A stretch of 64,000 nucleotides of DNA from Solirubrobacter sp963724195 (GCA_963724195.1 CAVRTQ010000024.1:1-64000), one strand, 5' to 3'; positions 8,674 through 18,914 are shown, counted from the first letter of the stretch. Program-made: numbers and translations. The notes: generated by a model from the letters alone, not told the origin.

Positions 8674-10199
8674 GGGCCCCTTACGGTCAGCGCCTGCAGG
8701 ACGCGTTCGCGCTGCGGCGCCGTGCCGCCGTAGACCGTGAGCAGCCCGCGGCCTTCGCGGCGCACGCTCATCGCGCCGCCGGTGGACGGGAGGTCCGGAG
8801 CGATCGCGGCGGGCGAGCGCGCGTCGAGGAGCACCGTGGCGCGCAGCCGGCTCTCGCCGATGCGGTAGACGGTCGAGGCGCACGCCACGTACGACGGGTC
8901 GACGGCGTCCTGCGCGCCGATCGTCCCCGTCACCAGCCGCGCGGAGGTCGCCCGCAGGTTCCCCTCGGCCCGGATCGCGCAGCGCCGGCTCGGCGGGTCG
9001 GCGGCGGGCACCCGGCGCGTGCGCAGCGGGTCGAGCGGCGCGGTGCGGATCGGCGGGAGCTCGGCGCCCGCGAAGTCGTGCAGCGTGAACGTGGGCAGCG
9101 CGCCGTTGACGGGCCAGCTCGCCGAGCGCCACTGGGCCGGGATGTCCGGGTCGACCTCGGGGGTGACCCGGCGGCCGTCGCTGAGCCGGATCTCGGCCAC
9201 CGCCTCGTCGACGATCGCGTAGCCCGCGCCCGTGGTCCCGGCCACGCCGCCGGTGGAGATGACCATCGTGCCGGCCGGGCCGGCGGGCGTGCAGCCGCGA
9301 TGGCCGTTGGACAGCCCCCCGGACTGGATCGACACGTCCACGCACCAGCCGACGCGCCCGGCGCGCAGGTCCGGGATGAGCTGGAGGTCGATCTGGGTCG
9401 TGGGCACGGGGGTCGGCGGTGGGGCCTGGCGGCCGCCCTGACCGGGCCGCGCGCGGGGGTTGCCGGGCCGCGGCGTGGGCGTCGCGGTCGGGTCGGGCGG
9501 CGCCGCGGTCGGGGTCTCGGTCGGCGTGGGAGTCGGGTTCGGTGCTTCGTCGTCGTCGGACAGACGCAGCGCCGCGACGGCGAGGCCCGCGCCGAACAGC
9601 ACCACCAGGACGGTGGCGACGGCGAGCAGCGTGCGGCGGGAGTGCTCCACGCGCCCGCCCGCGGCGACGAACAACCGCTCCCCCAGCAGGTCGAACGGGT
9701 CGCGGGCCTTGCGGGTCTCCGGGTCGCGCTTGACGAGCGCGGAGACGCCGATCGACGGGGGCGCCGGTGCGTATTCGTCGTCGCCCAGCACGCGGCGGTA
9801 GACCGCGATGCGCTGGGACTCCGGCAGCCCGGCGAGCGCCTCGGCCAGGTCGGTCCGGCCGCGTTCGGTGATCGCGGCCAGCGCCGCTTCGCCGAGCAGG
9901 AACGGCGGCAGGCCGATCCGCTTGCGCGCGGTGTCCGGCACCTGGCCGCGCCGTTCGGCGTCGGCGACGACGTACCGGGCGGTGCTCAGCAACCACGCGA
10001 TCGCCGGGCCCTTGCGCGGCTCGTGCTGGCGCCGATGCTCGTACGCCCGCGCGAACGTCTCCCCGAGCAGGTCGAACAGCACGTCCGGCTGCCGCGTGCG
10101 GCGCCCGAGATACGCGGTCACGGCCCCCACGTGGCGTTCGTAGAACTCGCCGAACGCCTCCGGGTCGTAGCTCCGCAGCAGCTCGGCGTCCGTCCGCAT
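8670..10199 (-). CDS. Sigma-factor-like protein fused to a membrane anchor and extracellular domain
   Basis: A 509-residue intact ORF. Residues 5-90 match ECF sigma region 2 (DPEAFGEFYERHVGAVTAYLGRRT, then LLGETFARAYEHRRQ and AWLLSTARYVVADAERRG). Residues 125-145 (LAGLPESQRIAVYRRVLG) start like region 4, but the helix-turn-helix is missing. At about residue 195, RRTLLAVATVLVVLFGAGLAVAAL is a clear transmembrane helix. A 50-residue Thr/Pro linker and a 240-residue outer domain with several Cys (VGWCVDV, GCTP, RRCAI, YVACAS) follow. It is either a membrane-tethered sigma-like regulator or a domain reused as a cytoplasmic anchor. The outer domain is not recognised. Confidence 0.7.
   Translation of the reverse strand: MRTDAELLRSYDPEAFGEFYERHVGAVTAYLGRRTRQPDVLFDLLGETFARAYEHRRQHEPRKGPAIAWLLSTARYVVADAERRGQVPDTARKRIGLPPFLLGEAALAAITERGRTDLAEALAGLPESQRIAVYRRVLGDDEYAPAPPSIGVSALVKRDPETRKARDPFDLLGERLFVAAGGRVEHSRRTLLAVATVLVVLFGAGLAVAALRLSDDDEAPNPTPTPTETPTAAPPDPTATPTPRPGNPRARPGQGGRQAPPPTPVPTTQIDLQLIPDLRAGRVGWCVDVSIQSGGLSNGHRGCTPAGPAGTMVISTGGVAGTTGAGYAIVDEAVAEIRLSDGRRVTPEVDPDIPAQWRSASWPVNGALPTFTLHDFAGAELPPIRTAPLDPLRTRRVPAADPPSRRCAIRAEGNLRATSARLVTGTIGAQDAVDPSYVACASTVYRIGESRLRATVLLDARSPAAIAPDLPSTGGAMSVRREGRGLLTVYGGTAPQRERVLQALTVRGP
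8671..8683. terminator. Short palindrome at a convergent gene end
   Basis: TAAGGG pairs with CCCTTA around one base. The plus-strand TAA stop is inside it, and the minus-strand TAG stop begins one base to its left. It resembles a shortened form of the palindromes at 29814 and 44315, and could act as a bidirectional terminator. Confidence 0.4.
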
Positions 10200-10211
10200 G
10201 TGTCTCTAGTT

Positions 10212-11013
10212 CTACGTGGCCGCCGGCGCTTTTGACACGGTTCGCCCGATCGGGACGCACATCGGCGTGCCCGTCACGGGGTCCGGAATCACGCGCGAGT
10301 CGAGGCCGAAGACCTGCTTGACGAGCACCTCGTCCACGATGTCAGACTGGCGCGCCCGCCGCATAGACCTCGCCGCGCTTGAGCGCCACGAGGTGGTGCG
10401 CGTACCGACACGCGTGGTTGAGGTCGTGCAGGACGATCCCGATCGTGCGGCCCTGCTCGTTGAGGTCCACGAGCAGATCGAGCACCTCGAGCTGATGGGC
10501 GAGGTCGAGGTAGGTGGTGGGCTCGTCGAGCAGCAGGATCGGCGTGTCCTGCGCGAGCGCCATCGCGATCCAGGCCCGTTGCCGCTGGCCGCCGCTGAGT
10601 TGGTCGAGCGGGCGCTCGCGCAGGTCCTCGACGCCGGTGGCGTGCAGCGCCCAGTCGACCTTCGCCCGGTCCTCCTCGGTGGTGCGGCGGCCGAGCTTCT
10701 GGTGCGGGAAGCGGCCGCGGTGCACCAGGTCCTCGACCGTGAGGCCCTCGGGCGGGACCGGCGACTGCGGCAGGAAGCCGAGCCGCTTCGCCACCTCGCG
10801 CGTCGGGAGCGAGGTGATCTCGGCGCCGTCGAGCAGGATCGTGCCGGCCGTGGGCTTCAGCAGCCGGGCGAAGGTGCGCAGCAGCGTGGACTTCCCGCAC
10901 GCGTTCGCGCCCACGATCGCGGTGATCTGGCCGGGCGGGAGCGGGACGTCGACGCCCAGGAGCACGTCGCGCTCGCCGTAGCCGACGCTGAGCTGGTGCG
11001 CGTGCAGGCTCAT
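10212..11013 (-). CDS. Iron-siderophore ABC transporter ATP-binding protein (one frameshift)
   Basis: A FecE/FepC-type ATPase of about 266 residues after repair. It has Walker A VGANACGKST, Q-loop LGFLPQSP, signature LSGGQRQRAWIAMAL, Walker B ILLLDEPT and the switch His in VLHDLNHA. The frame breaks near 10345 just after GEVYAAGAP; removing one G restores the usual tail SDIVDEVLVKQVFGLDSRVI followed by PDPVTGTPMCVPIGR. It drives ferric-siderophore uptake with the permease upstream (ATGA overlap) and the binding protein. It is the last gene of a four-gene minus-strand operon. Confidence 0.9.
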
Positions 11014-12996
11014 GCGGTCCGGCTCCGCCACAGCAGCACGGCCAGGTACGGCGCCCCGATCAGGGACACGACCAGGCCGCTCGGGATCTCGGTCGGGGCG
11101 AACACGGTGCGCCCGACGGTATCCGCCAGGCCGAGCAGCAGCGCGCCGAGCACCATCGCCATCGGCAGCGCGCGGCGGTGGTTGCCGCCGGCCAGCAGGC
11201 GCGCGGCGTGCGGCGCGAGCAGGCCGACGAACGCGATCGCCCCGCACACGGCGACGGCCGCGGCGCCCAGCGCGGCGCCCGCGGCGAGCAGCAGCGCGCG
11301 GGTCTTCTCGGTCTGCAGGCCGAGCGCCTTCGAGAGGTCGTCGTCGAGCATCAGCACGTCGAGGCGGCGGATGGCGAGGAAGGCGAGCGGGAGGAGGATG
11401 AGCGCCGGCACGGCGAGCAGGCGGAAGTCGCTCCAGCTCGTCGCGTACGTGGAGCCGGTGAGCCACGTGATCGCGGTCGCGGCCGCGGGTTGCGCGTGCA
11501 GGAGCATCAGCGCCGTCACGGCCGAGCAGGCCGCGGTGACGGCGAGGCCGATCAGCGCGAGGCGCGTCGGCGAGCTCCCGCCGGCGAGGGCGAGCACGGT
11601 CCCCATGGCGATCAGCGCCCCGGCGAAGGCCGCGAACGGCAGCACGAGTGTCGGGGCGTCCGGGAAGACGAGCAGGACGAGGAAGGCGCCGACGGACGCG
11701 CCGCCCACGACTCCCGCCAGTTCCGGGCCGGCGAAGGGGTTGCGGACCGCCGCTTGCAGGACCGTGCCGGAGGCGGCGAGACAGGCGCCGCCCAGCAGCG
11801 CGACGGCGAGGCGGGGCGCCCGGGACTCGAGCGCGATCTCGCCGAGCGGGCTGCCGGTGCCGAAGATGCTGCTGAGGACTTCCGCGGGGCCGATCCGGAT
11901 CTCGCCCAGGCACAGGCTGCCGACGATCGCGAGCGGGAGGACGGCGGCGGCGATCAGCGCGGCCCTCGGGCGCCAGCGCGCGGCGCTCGCGCGGGTCTCG
12001 AGGCCGCTGCCGACCTCGCCCCGGAGCCGCCTGGCGACGATGATCAGCACCGGCGCGCCGATCAGCGCGCACACGACGCCCGCGGGCGTCTCGGTGTCCA
12101 GGCCGGTGATGGCGCGGCCGGCGACGTCGGCGGCGAGCAGGATCGCGGCGCCCCACGGCAGCGCGACCGCGAGCGCGCCGAGGTGGCCCTTCGGGCGCGC
12201 CGCGCGGGCGAGGCCGCCGGCGAGGATGCCGACGAACGCGATCGGGCCGACGAGGCCCACGGCGACCGCGGTCAGCACCGCGGCCAGCGTGACGGCGGCG
12301 ATCTGCGTGAAGGTCGAGTTGAGGCCGAGTGCGCGCGCCGTGCTCTCCCCCAGCACCGCGACGTCGAGCGAGCGGGTGAGCAGCAGGACGCCGAGCAGCG
12401 CGGGCGTGCCGATCAGGACGCCGGCCTGCAGTGGTCCCCAGCCGTTCTGCAGGAGCGAGCCGGCGCCCCACAGGAACAGCCCGCTCGTCTCGGTCTCGCG
12501 CGCGAGCCGGACCCCCGCCGAGCCCGCCGCCAGCGCGAGGCCGACCGCCATGCCGGCGAGGATGAGCCGGATGCCACCGCCGCCCGCCGCGGCCATCGCG
12601 CCGATCAGCGCCGTGCCGAGCGCGACGCCGACGAACGCGACGGCGATCGTCGGCGCGCCGGGCGCGAGGCTCGCGTAGGCCGCGACGAGCGTGACCGTGA
12701 GCGCGCCGCCCGCGGACAGGCCGAGCGTCGCCGGCTCGGCGAGCGGGTTGCGCGTGATCGCTTGCAGGACGACTGGCGGCGCCCGCGAGCGCGAAGCCCG
12801 CGACGATCCCCGCCGCCGCGCGCGGCAGGCGGATGTCGAACACGAGCGCGTCATTGAGCGACTCGCCCCGGTCGACGAGCGCGCTCCACACGTCCTTGAG
12901 CGGCACGTCGCCCTGGCCCTGCGCGATGTCGAGCAGGCCGGCGAGGATCGCCACGGCAATACCGGCCGCGGCGAACGCCGCCGCGCGCCGGGTCAT
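11010..12996 (-). CDS. Fused FecCD-type siderophore permease, FhuB-like (one frameshift)
   Basis: About 661 residues holding two FecCD permease halves in one chain, like FhuB. Half 1 includes LQAITRNPLAEPATLGLSAG and ESTARALGL; half 2 includes LQAAVRNPFAGPELAGVVGG and DDDLSKALGL. Each half has about 9-10 hydrophobic helices and the cytoplasmic helix that contacts the ATPase. The frame breaks near 12778; removing one G from GCCGCCAGTC links the first helix to APPVVLQAIT. The start overlaps the binding-protein stop and the stop overlaps the ATPase start, both as ATGA, fitting a fixed 1:1 complex. Confidence 0.9.
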
Positions 12997-13851
12997 CGCG
13001 ACAGCGACGCGGCCAAGCGGTCGGCGAACAGCATCGTCGAGCGCGGCCCGCCGAACAGCCACGTGGTGCCGCCGAGCGTGCGCACGCGCTTGGCCTTCAC
13101 GACCGGCAGACGCTTGTAGGCGGAGGTCTTCGTGATCCCGGAGACCTGGCGCTCGAACTGCGGCGGGTACACGAACGCGAGCCAGCCGTTGACGCGGCTG
13201 AGCGCCTCGAGGCCGACCGTCGCGAAGCCGTAGCGCGCGTTGCCGGTCCAGCCGTCCTTGAGGCCGAGGCGCCGGACCACGTCAGCGGTCTGCGAGTTCT
13301 GGCTGAACATCCGGATCGCGGGCGCGCTGGACGTGCCGCCGGGCGTCGCGATCGCCACGCGCTGACCCGCCTTCGAGCGCAGCTTCGACTTGGCGCGCGC
13401 GAGCGAGTTGCTCAGGTCCTGCAGGACGCGCTCACCGCGGTCCTTGCGCCCGACCGCCGCGGCGAGGCGCCGGAAGTCCGTGACCATCGCGTTGAACTGG
13501 CTGCCGCTGGACGGATACGGATGCGTGACCAGCACCGGCGCGATCCGCTTGAGCTGCTTGCAGGTTCTTCGTCGACCGGTAGTCGGGCACGACGATCAGG
13601 TCCGGCTTGAGCGCCGCGATCCGCTCGATCGACGGCGACTGGCGCGAACCGACGTCCCTCATGCCCTTCGGCCGCGGCGCCGCGACCCACGTGTCATAGC
13701 CCTTCATGTCGGCCGCGCCGACCGGCGCCATGCCGAGCACGTGCAGGTTCTCGACGGTGTCCCACTCGATCGCGATCACGCGCTTGGGAGCGGCGTTCGC
13801 GGTCGCCGGCACCAGCAGCGCGACGACGAGGGCAATCAGGAGCGTCTTCAT
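12993..13851 (-). CDS. Siderophore-binding protein of ABC transporter, FecB/FepB-like (one frameshift)
   Basis: About 285 residues after repair. A signal peptide is evident (MKTLLIALVVALLVPATANA) with no lipobox Cys. The periplasmic-binding fold begins PKRVIAIEWDTVENLHVLG and continues with IAALKPDLIVVPD and a second lobe ending DRLAASLSR, typical of class III binding proteins for ferric siderophores. The frame breaks near 13562; removing one base gives KNLKQLKRIAPVLVTHPYP. The start is ATGA-coupled to the secreted protein gene upstream and the stop to the permease, so uptake of one ligand by the whole set is likely. Confidence 0.85.
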
Positions 13852-14850
13852 CGCAGCGTGAACCTCTTCGTGATGGTCTTGCCGCCGGTGGCGGTGATGC
13901 GCAACGTGACCTTCCGCGACCGCTTCTGCTTGAGCGCCTTCTGCGCGGATTCGGGTCAGCGTCAGCGTCACGGTCTGCCTCGCGCCGGATTTCATGGAGT
14001 AGGACTGCTTCGCGGCCAGCAGCTTGGAACCGGCCTTCAGCGTCAACGCGCCGTTGCAGTCCGCGGCCGTGCACGAGAGGGCGACCTTGACCGAGCGCCC
14101 CTTGGCCTTCAGCGCCGTCGTGCGCACTGAAACCGCGGGCACCGGCTTGGGTGCGGGGACCTGCGTCGCGCCCGCCTGGACGAGGACGGACTCGAACAGC
14201 CCCGCAGTCGAGAGAACGGGCGTGAACCCATCGCCGCGAGTGCCGGGCTGGCAGTCGAACGGCATCGACGCGCCGCCCGCGAGCGTCGGTTGGATGAAGA
14301 CGCTGCCCCGAGGCGTGACCAGCGCTCCGCCGGGACCCGCGGGAATGGGCGGCAACGCTCCGGCGCCTGCCTGACGGTAGCCCGCGGCGCCGATCGTCCC
14401 GGCCGTCCACGCCGTGTCCGGCAGCGGGATCGTGACCTCGATCGGTGTGACCGTGTTCGTCCCGTCGGCGTTCGGCGTGACGGTCGTCCGCGCAATCGTC
14501 TGGAGCTGCAGCACCTGGACCGCCTGCGAAGTGTTGTCGCCGGCGAGCGCGACCCACACCTTCGTCGGGATCTCGTTCAGCCCGGGCTTGAGGATCTCGA
14601 GGTTCGCCCCGTACTCGCCGACCCATTGGGGCAGCCGCGAGTGGACGGTCGCTCCGGTGAGCGTGACGCCCGATCCCGGCGCTGCCGGATTGGGCGTTCC
14701 CGTGCCGGCCCAGTCGAGGTTCATGTCCTGCCACGACGAGTTGAACGACAGAAAGCAGGCGTTCTGCACGGTGAGGGTGCCTGCAGACGCAGGTGCCGCA
14801 GCGACAAGCGCGCCGACTGTGGCCAGGGTCGAAACCAGGGTCCATCGCAT
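13848..14850 (-). CDS. Secreted protein linked to siderophore uptake, paralogue A (one frameshift)
   Basis: About 333 residues with a signal peptide (MRWTLVSTLATVGALVAAAPASA). The mature N-terminal domain has CFLSFNSSWQD, LPQWVGEYG, PTKVWVALAGDNTSQ, TPRGSVFIQPTL and a late FDCQPG, so two Cys could pair. A basic C-terminal Ig-like domain (LKAKGRSVKVALSCTAADCNG) ends near KRFTLR after removing one G at about 13945. The N-terminal pattern is shared with the proteins at 37439 and 39047. As first gene of the uptake operon, ATGA-coupled to the binding protein, it may present or bind siderophore or haem at the cell surface; this is inference. Domain not identified. Confidence 0.7.
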
Positions 14851-14860
14851 ACGTCAACCC

Positions 14861-14870
14861 ACCCTAACAA
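14861..14870 (-). promoter_or_regulatory. Candidate iron-regulator half site
   Basis: TTGTTAGGGT, read on the minus strand 10 bp before the secreted-protein start, recurs exactly at 36060-36069 on the plus strand, where it forms one arm of a palindrome. TTAGG is the half-site core of the DtxR/IdeR box in actinobacteria. The divergent DtxR-type gene begins 51 bp away. Confidence 0.35.
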
Positions 14871-14920
14871 GAGATGCCAAGAGTGGTGAGGTCAGATTCC
14901 GAGCACTATGCTTGTGCAGG

Positions 14921-15619
14921 ATGAGCAAGCCGCACGGACACTCGATCGACGACTACCTTGAGGCGATCCACCTGCTCGTGTCTCCCATCGGGGTGTACGA
15001 GCCGGCGAAGGCGCCGGCGGCGATCGCGGCGCGGGTCGCGGATGCGCTGGGCGTGTCGCGGACGGCGGTCGGCGAGATGCTCAAGCGGCTGATGGCCGAA
15101 GGGCTGCTCGAGAAGGGCACGGGCCGGGCGCTCGTGCTGACCGAAGCGGGCACCCAGCGGGCCGAGGGCGTGGTCCGGCGCAACCGCATCGTCGAGCGGT
15201 TCCTGACCGACATGCTGGGCTACGACCCCGCGGAGGCGCACGAGCACGCGTCGCGCGTCGGGGCGGGGTTCACGGACGACATGGTCGAGCGGCTGCACGC
15301 GAAGCTCGGGTATCCGGAGCGGTGCCCGCACGGCTGGCCGGTCGCCGCGCAGCAGGACCGCGAGGAGAGCCGGCAGCTCGTCAGCCTGGCTGATCTGCAG
15401 ACGGGCGACTCGGGCGAGATCGTCCGGCTCACCGAGCAGGACGGCGGCCTCCTGTCGTGGTTCGCGGCGGAAGGCCTCGAGCCGGGCGCCAAGGTCGAGG
15501 TGCGGGACATCCAGCCCGCCGCCGGCCACCGCAAGATCCTCATCTCCGGGGACGGCGAGCAGTTCATCGCCGATCGTGCCGCGCGCGGGCTGTATGTCCG
15601 TCGTGACGCCGATTCTTGA
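14921..15619 (+). CDS. DtxR/IdeR/MntR-family metal-dependent repressor
   Basis: A 232-residue regulator. The winged helix-turn-helix spans residues 5-70 (DYLEAIHLL, then VADALGVSRTAVGEMLKRL and LVLTEAGTQRAE). The dimerisation/metal domain carries EAHEHASRVG and CPHGWPV, matching the metal-ligand motifs EHxxH/CPHG of the family. A C-terminal SH3/FeoA-like domain follows (LADLQTGDSGEIVRL, then GLEPGAKVEVRDIQ). It would repress iron-uptake genes when Fe(II) or Mn(II) is bound. It lies between the divergent uptake operon and the siderophore operon that begins 33 bp downstream, so it is the obvious candidate regulator of both. Confidence 0.9.
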   Translation: MSKPHGHSIDDYLEAIHLLVSPIGVYEPAKAPAAIAARVADALGVSRTAVGEMLKRLMAEGLLEKGTGRALVLTEAGTQRAEGVVRRNRIVERFLTDMLGYDPAEAHEHASRVGAGFTDDMVERLHAKLGYPERCPHGWPVAAQQDREESRQLVSLADLQTGDSGEIVRLTEQDGGLLSWFAAEGLEPGAKVEVRDIQPAAGHRKILISGDGEQFIADRAARGLYVRRDADS

Positions 15620-15623
15620 TGCG

Positions 15624-15641
15624 TTAAGGCACCTTTACTAA
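15624..15641. promoter_or_regulatory. Candidate operator ahead of the siderophore operon
   Basis: TTAAGGCACCTTTACTAA fills the short gap between the DtxR-type gene and the first siderophore gene. Its core AAGG-CA-CCTT is an inverted repeat, with TTA/TAA flanks like a degenerate DtxR-family box. The reverse strand shares TAAAGGTGCCT with the palindrome at 29814, so it could instead be a decayed copy of that repeat. Confidence 0.35.
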
Positions 15642-15652
15642 GATTCGGCGGG

Positions 15653-17691
15653 TTGCTTGCTCCGCCTCGCCAGGATGCCGCTGCTCTGGCGGCCACAACG
15701 ACGCTGCTGAACTGCTTTCTGCGTGAGGGCGGGAGTGCGACGTTCCGGGAAGACCGCGCGGTCTTCTCCGAGCTCGGCGTGGAGGCCGAGCTGCTGTACC
15801 GCTCGGACACGCTGCACCACCGGTTCGGGGCGATCAACGTCTCTCCGACCGAGCTCGCGCGCCGGATCAGCCAGCAGCTGGACCCGGGCACCTCGCCGCA
15901 GGCGCTGCTGGACCGGGTGGACGCGAGCGTCGGCTGCGTCCGCAGCGTACGTCGAGGCCCGCACGCCGGACCTGGACCGCCTGTTCGCGCCCGAGCCGCT
16001 CTCGTTCATCGAGACCGACCAGGCGCTCGTGCTCGGCCATCCGCTCCACCCCACGCCCAAGGGCCTGAGCGGCCGGCTCGCGCCCTTCGCGCCGGAGCTC
16101 CAGCCGCACTTCCCGCTGCATTGGCTGTCGGTGGACGCCGGCTACGTGGTGCACGACAGCGCCACCGGCACGCCCGCGCCGCAACTCGCGGAGCAGCTCC
16201 GCGGCGAACGCGCACCCCACGGCCGCATCCTCGTCCCGGTCCACCCGTGGGAAGCCGGCTTCCTCGCGCGCGCCGCGGCGCAGCTGTTCACCGCCGGCGC
16301 GGTGATCGACCTCGGCCCGCAGGGCCCGCCGGTCACCCCGACGAGCTCCGTCCGCACGGTCTACAACCACGACTGGCCGTACCAGCTCAAGTTCAGCCTG
16401 CACGCGCGGGTGACGAACTCGATGCGCGTCACGCTCCCGAAGGAGCTGCGCCGCGCCGTCGAGGCCAAGCGCCTGGACGAGACGATCGTCGGCGAGCAGA
16501 CGCGCGCGGCCGCCCCGCACCTCACGGTCATCCACGACCCCGCCTTCCTGCAGGTCCCCGAGCACGACGGCTTCTCCGTCCTGCTTCCGCGAGAACCACT
16601 TCGAGGGCGACGTGTCCTCGCTCACCACGCTCTGCCAGGACCACCCGTTCGGCGGCCGCTCGCGGCTCGCGAACCTGGCGGCCGGGCGTGAACGCGAGTG
16701 GTTCCAGGCCTACCTGCAGACGCTGACGGTCAGCCTCATCCGGCTGTACCTGGACGTCGGCCTCACGTACGAGCCCCACCAGCAGAACACGCTGCTGCGC
16801 CTGCGCGACGGCCTGCCCGACCACGCGCTCGTCCGCGACAGCCAGGGCTACTTTCACCGCGAGGCCGCGCACCAGGACATCTGCGAGGTCCTCCCCCACC
16901 ACGGCGAGGCAGCGGAGTCGATCTTCCCCGAAGCGCTCGCCGACGAGCGGCTCGTCTACTACCCGTTCCTCAACAACGCGCTGGGCGTGATCGACGCGCT
17001 CGGCGCGGGCGGCGGGATCGACGAGAGAACCCTGCTGCGAGATCTCCGCGACACCCTCGCCCGCGAGCGCAAGCAGGGCGGCCGCTACCCGCACACGCTG
17101 CTGGATCGCCTGCTCGACGACGCGACCTGGCCGTGCAAGGCCAACCTGCGCACGCGCCTGCACGACCTGGACGAGCTGGTCGGCGACATCTCCACGCAGT
17201 CCGTGTACGTGACGATCCCGAACCCGCTGATCCCCACGATCGAGCTGGTCAGGGCCGACGAGACCCATCACCCGCTGCTCGAGGCGTGGATGACCGAGCC
17301 GCGTGTCTCCCAGTGGTGGGGCGAGCTCGTCGACATCGGCACGTACATGGCCGGGCTGGGCCACCTCGAGCCGTGGGTGGCGTACGCCGACGGCGACCCG
17401 TTCGCCTACGTGGAGACGTACTGGGTGGTCGAGGACCCGCTGGCACAGCACTACGCCGCGCACCCCGACGACCGCGGCTTCCACATCCTGGTCGACGAGT
17501 GCGCCGTCGGCACGGGACTTCCCCGCGCGCTGGTCCGCCAGCTCGTGGCCGGCAACGAGGGCCGCACCGTGTGCGAGCCGGACGTCCGCAACGCGCGGAT
17601 GCTCGCGTTCTGCCGCGGGCTCGGCGGCGAGGTCCAGGAGGAGCTCGAGCTGCCGAACAAGCGCGCGGCGCTGGTGGTGTGGGAGCGATGA
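15653..17691 (+). CDS. NIS siderophore synthetase (IucA/IucC) fused to acyltransferase domain (two frameshifts)
   Basis: Repaired length is 678 residues. Residues 1-520 are an IucA/IucC-type synthetase: GHPLHPTPKG is the family nucleotide-binding signature, then VPVHPWEAGF, SSVRTVYNHDWPYQLKFSLH and TYEPHQQNTLLRLRDG. These enzymes join a carboxylate such as citrate to amines or hydroxylamines through an acyl-adenylate. Residues 525-678 are an AlcB/RhbD-type GNAT acyltransferase (WMTEPRVSQWWGE, then GFHILVDE and EPDVRNARMLAFCRGLG). Breaks near 15938 (one extra G) and 16590 (one extra base) are each repaired by deleting a base. The start is probably TTG 15653. The stop is ATGA-coupled to the monooxygenase. 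Confidence 0.85.
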
Positions 17692-18914
17692 AGCGCTACG
17701 ACGTGATCGGCGTGGGCCTCGGCCCGTTCAACCTCGGCCTCGCGGCGCTGCTGGACACCGTCGAAGACGTCGACGCGCTGTTCTTCGACGACAAGGACAG
17801 CTTCGTCTGGCACCCGGGCCTGATGCTGCCCGACGCGGAGATCCAGGTCCCGTTCCTCGCGGACCTCGTCACGCTCGCCGACCCCACGAGCCGCTACTCG
17901 TTCCTGAACTACCTGCACGGCCAAGGCCGCCTGTACCGCTTCTACTTCCGCGAGCACTTCCACGTGCTGCGGCGCGAGTTCGAGGCCTACTGCCGGTGGG
18001 TGTCCGAGCAGCTGAGCAGCGTCCGCTTCGGGCACCGCGTCGACGCCATCCGACCCAACGCAGACGGCTGGTCGGTGTGGGCCCGGGGCGTCGAGTACCG
18101 CGCCAAGCACGTCGTGGTCGGCGTCGGCTGCCTGCCGTCGCTGCCGGAGTTCGCCAAGGGCGTCACGCACTCGTCCGGGTACCTGCACGTGCGTGAGCAG
18201 GCGCTGGCCGCGGGCTCGGTCGCCGTGATCGGCTCCGGCCAGTCCGCCGCGGAGATCTTCGCCGACGTGCTCGAACACGGCCGCGGGCGCCTGGACTGGT
18301 TCACGCGCAGCGCGGGCTTCCTGCCGATGGAGTACTCCAAGCTCGGCCTGGAGCACTTCTCGCCCGAGTACACGGCGTACTTCCACGCCCTGCCCGAGGA
18401 CAAGCGCGACGCGCTGCGCGCCGGCCAGGACCTGCTCTACAAGGGCATGTCGGCCGAGACGAGCGAGCGCATCTTCGACCTGCTCTACACCCGCAGCATC
18501 GACGGCGAGCCGGACGTGCGCTACTCCGCGCGCTGCGAGCTGCGCGCCGTCGACGGCCGCCACCTCAGCTTCCACCAGCTCGACCAGGGCATCGACTTCA
18601 CGCACGAGGCCGACGTCACGATCCTCGCGACGGGCTACGAGCCGGCGCCGATCCCCGTCCCGGGGCACCTGCTGGCGCGCGACACCGCGGGCCGCCCGGT
18701 GGTGGAGCTGGACTACCGGCTGCGGCTCGCGGACGGCTCGCCCTCCACCCTGTTCGTCCAGAACGGCGAGCTGCACACGCACGGCGTCGGCGCGCCCGAC
18801 CTCGGCCTCGGCGCGCATCGCAACGCGGTGATCGTCAACGCGCTGGTCGGGCGCGAGGTGTACGCGGTGCGCGAGCGCAACGTGTTCCAGTCGTTCGGCG
18901 TCAACGCCGCATGA
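17688..18914 (+). CDS. Lysine/ornithine N-monooxygenase, IucD/PvdA family
   Basis: An intact 408-residue FAD- and NADPH-dependent N-hydroxylase making the hydroxylamine for a hydroxamate siderophore. It begins YDVIGVGLGPFNLGLAALL, the FAD motif of this family. WHPGLMLPDAEIQVPFLADLVT is the substrate/flavin loop, VIGSGQSAAEIF is the NADPH-binding motif, and LATGYEP lies near the C-terminus. Lysine versus ornithine cannot be separated by eye; WHPGLMLPD is more like the IucD/RhbE side. It overlaps both neighbours by ATGA. Confidence 0.9.
   Translation: MKRYDVIGVGLGPFNLGLAALLDTVEDVDALFFDDKDSFVWHPGLMLPDAEIQVPFLADLVTLADPTSRYSFLNYLHGQGRLYRFYFREHFHVLRREFEAYCRWVSEQLSSVRFGHRVDAIRPNADGWSVWARGVEYRAKHVVVGVGCLPSLPEFAKGVTHSSGYLHVREQALAAGSVAVIGSGQSAAEIFADVLEHGRGRLDWFTRSAGFLPMEYSKLGLEHFSPEYTAYFHALPEDKRDALRAGQDLLYKGMSAETSERIFDLLYTRSIDGEPDVRYSARCELRAVDGRHLSFHQLDQGIDFTHEADVTILATGYEPAPIPVPGHLLARDTAGRPVVELDYRLRLADGSPSTLFVQNGELHTHGVGAPDLGLGAHRNAVIVNALVGREVYAVRERNVFQSFGVNAA

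Noticed and set aside
13848..14850. Assigning the secreted iron-linked proteins to HtaA/NEAT haem-binding families
   Set aside because: I see none of the typical NEAT YxxxY or HtaA residues; only signal peptide, Cys pair and repeated motifs are supported.
15624..15641. Calling this site a confident IdeR box
   Set aside because: It matches only the outer TTA/TAA and AAGG/CCTT parts and also resembles half of the palindromic repeat family, so it is kept only as a low-confidence site.
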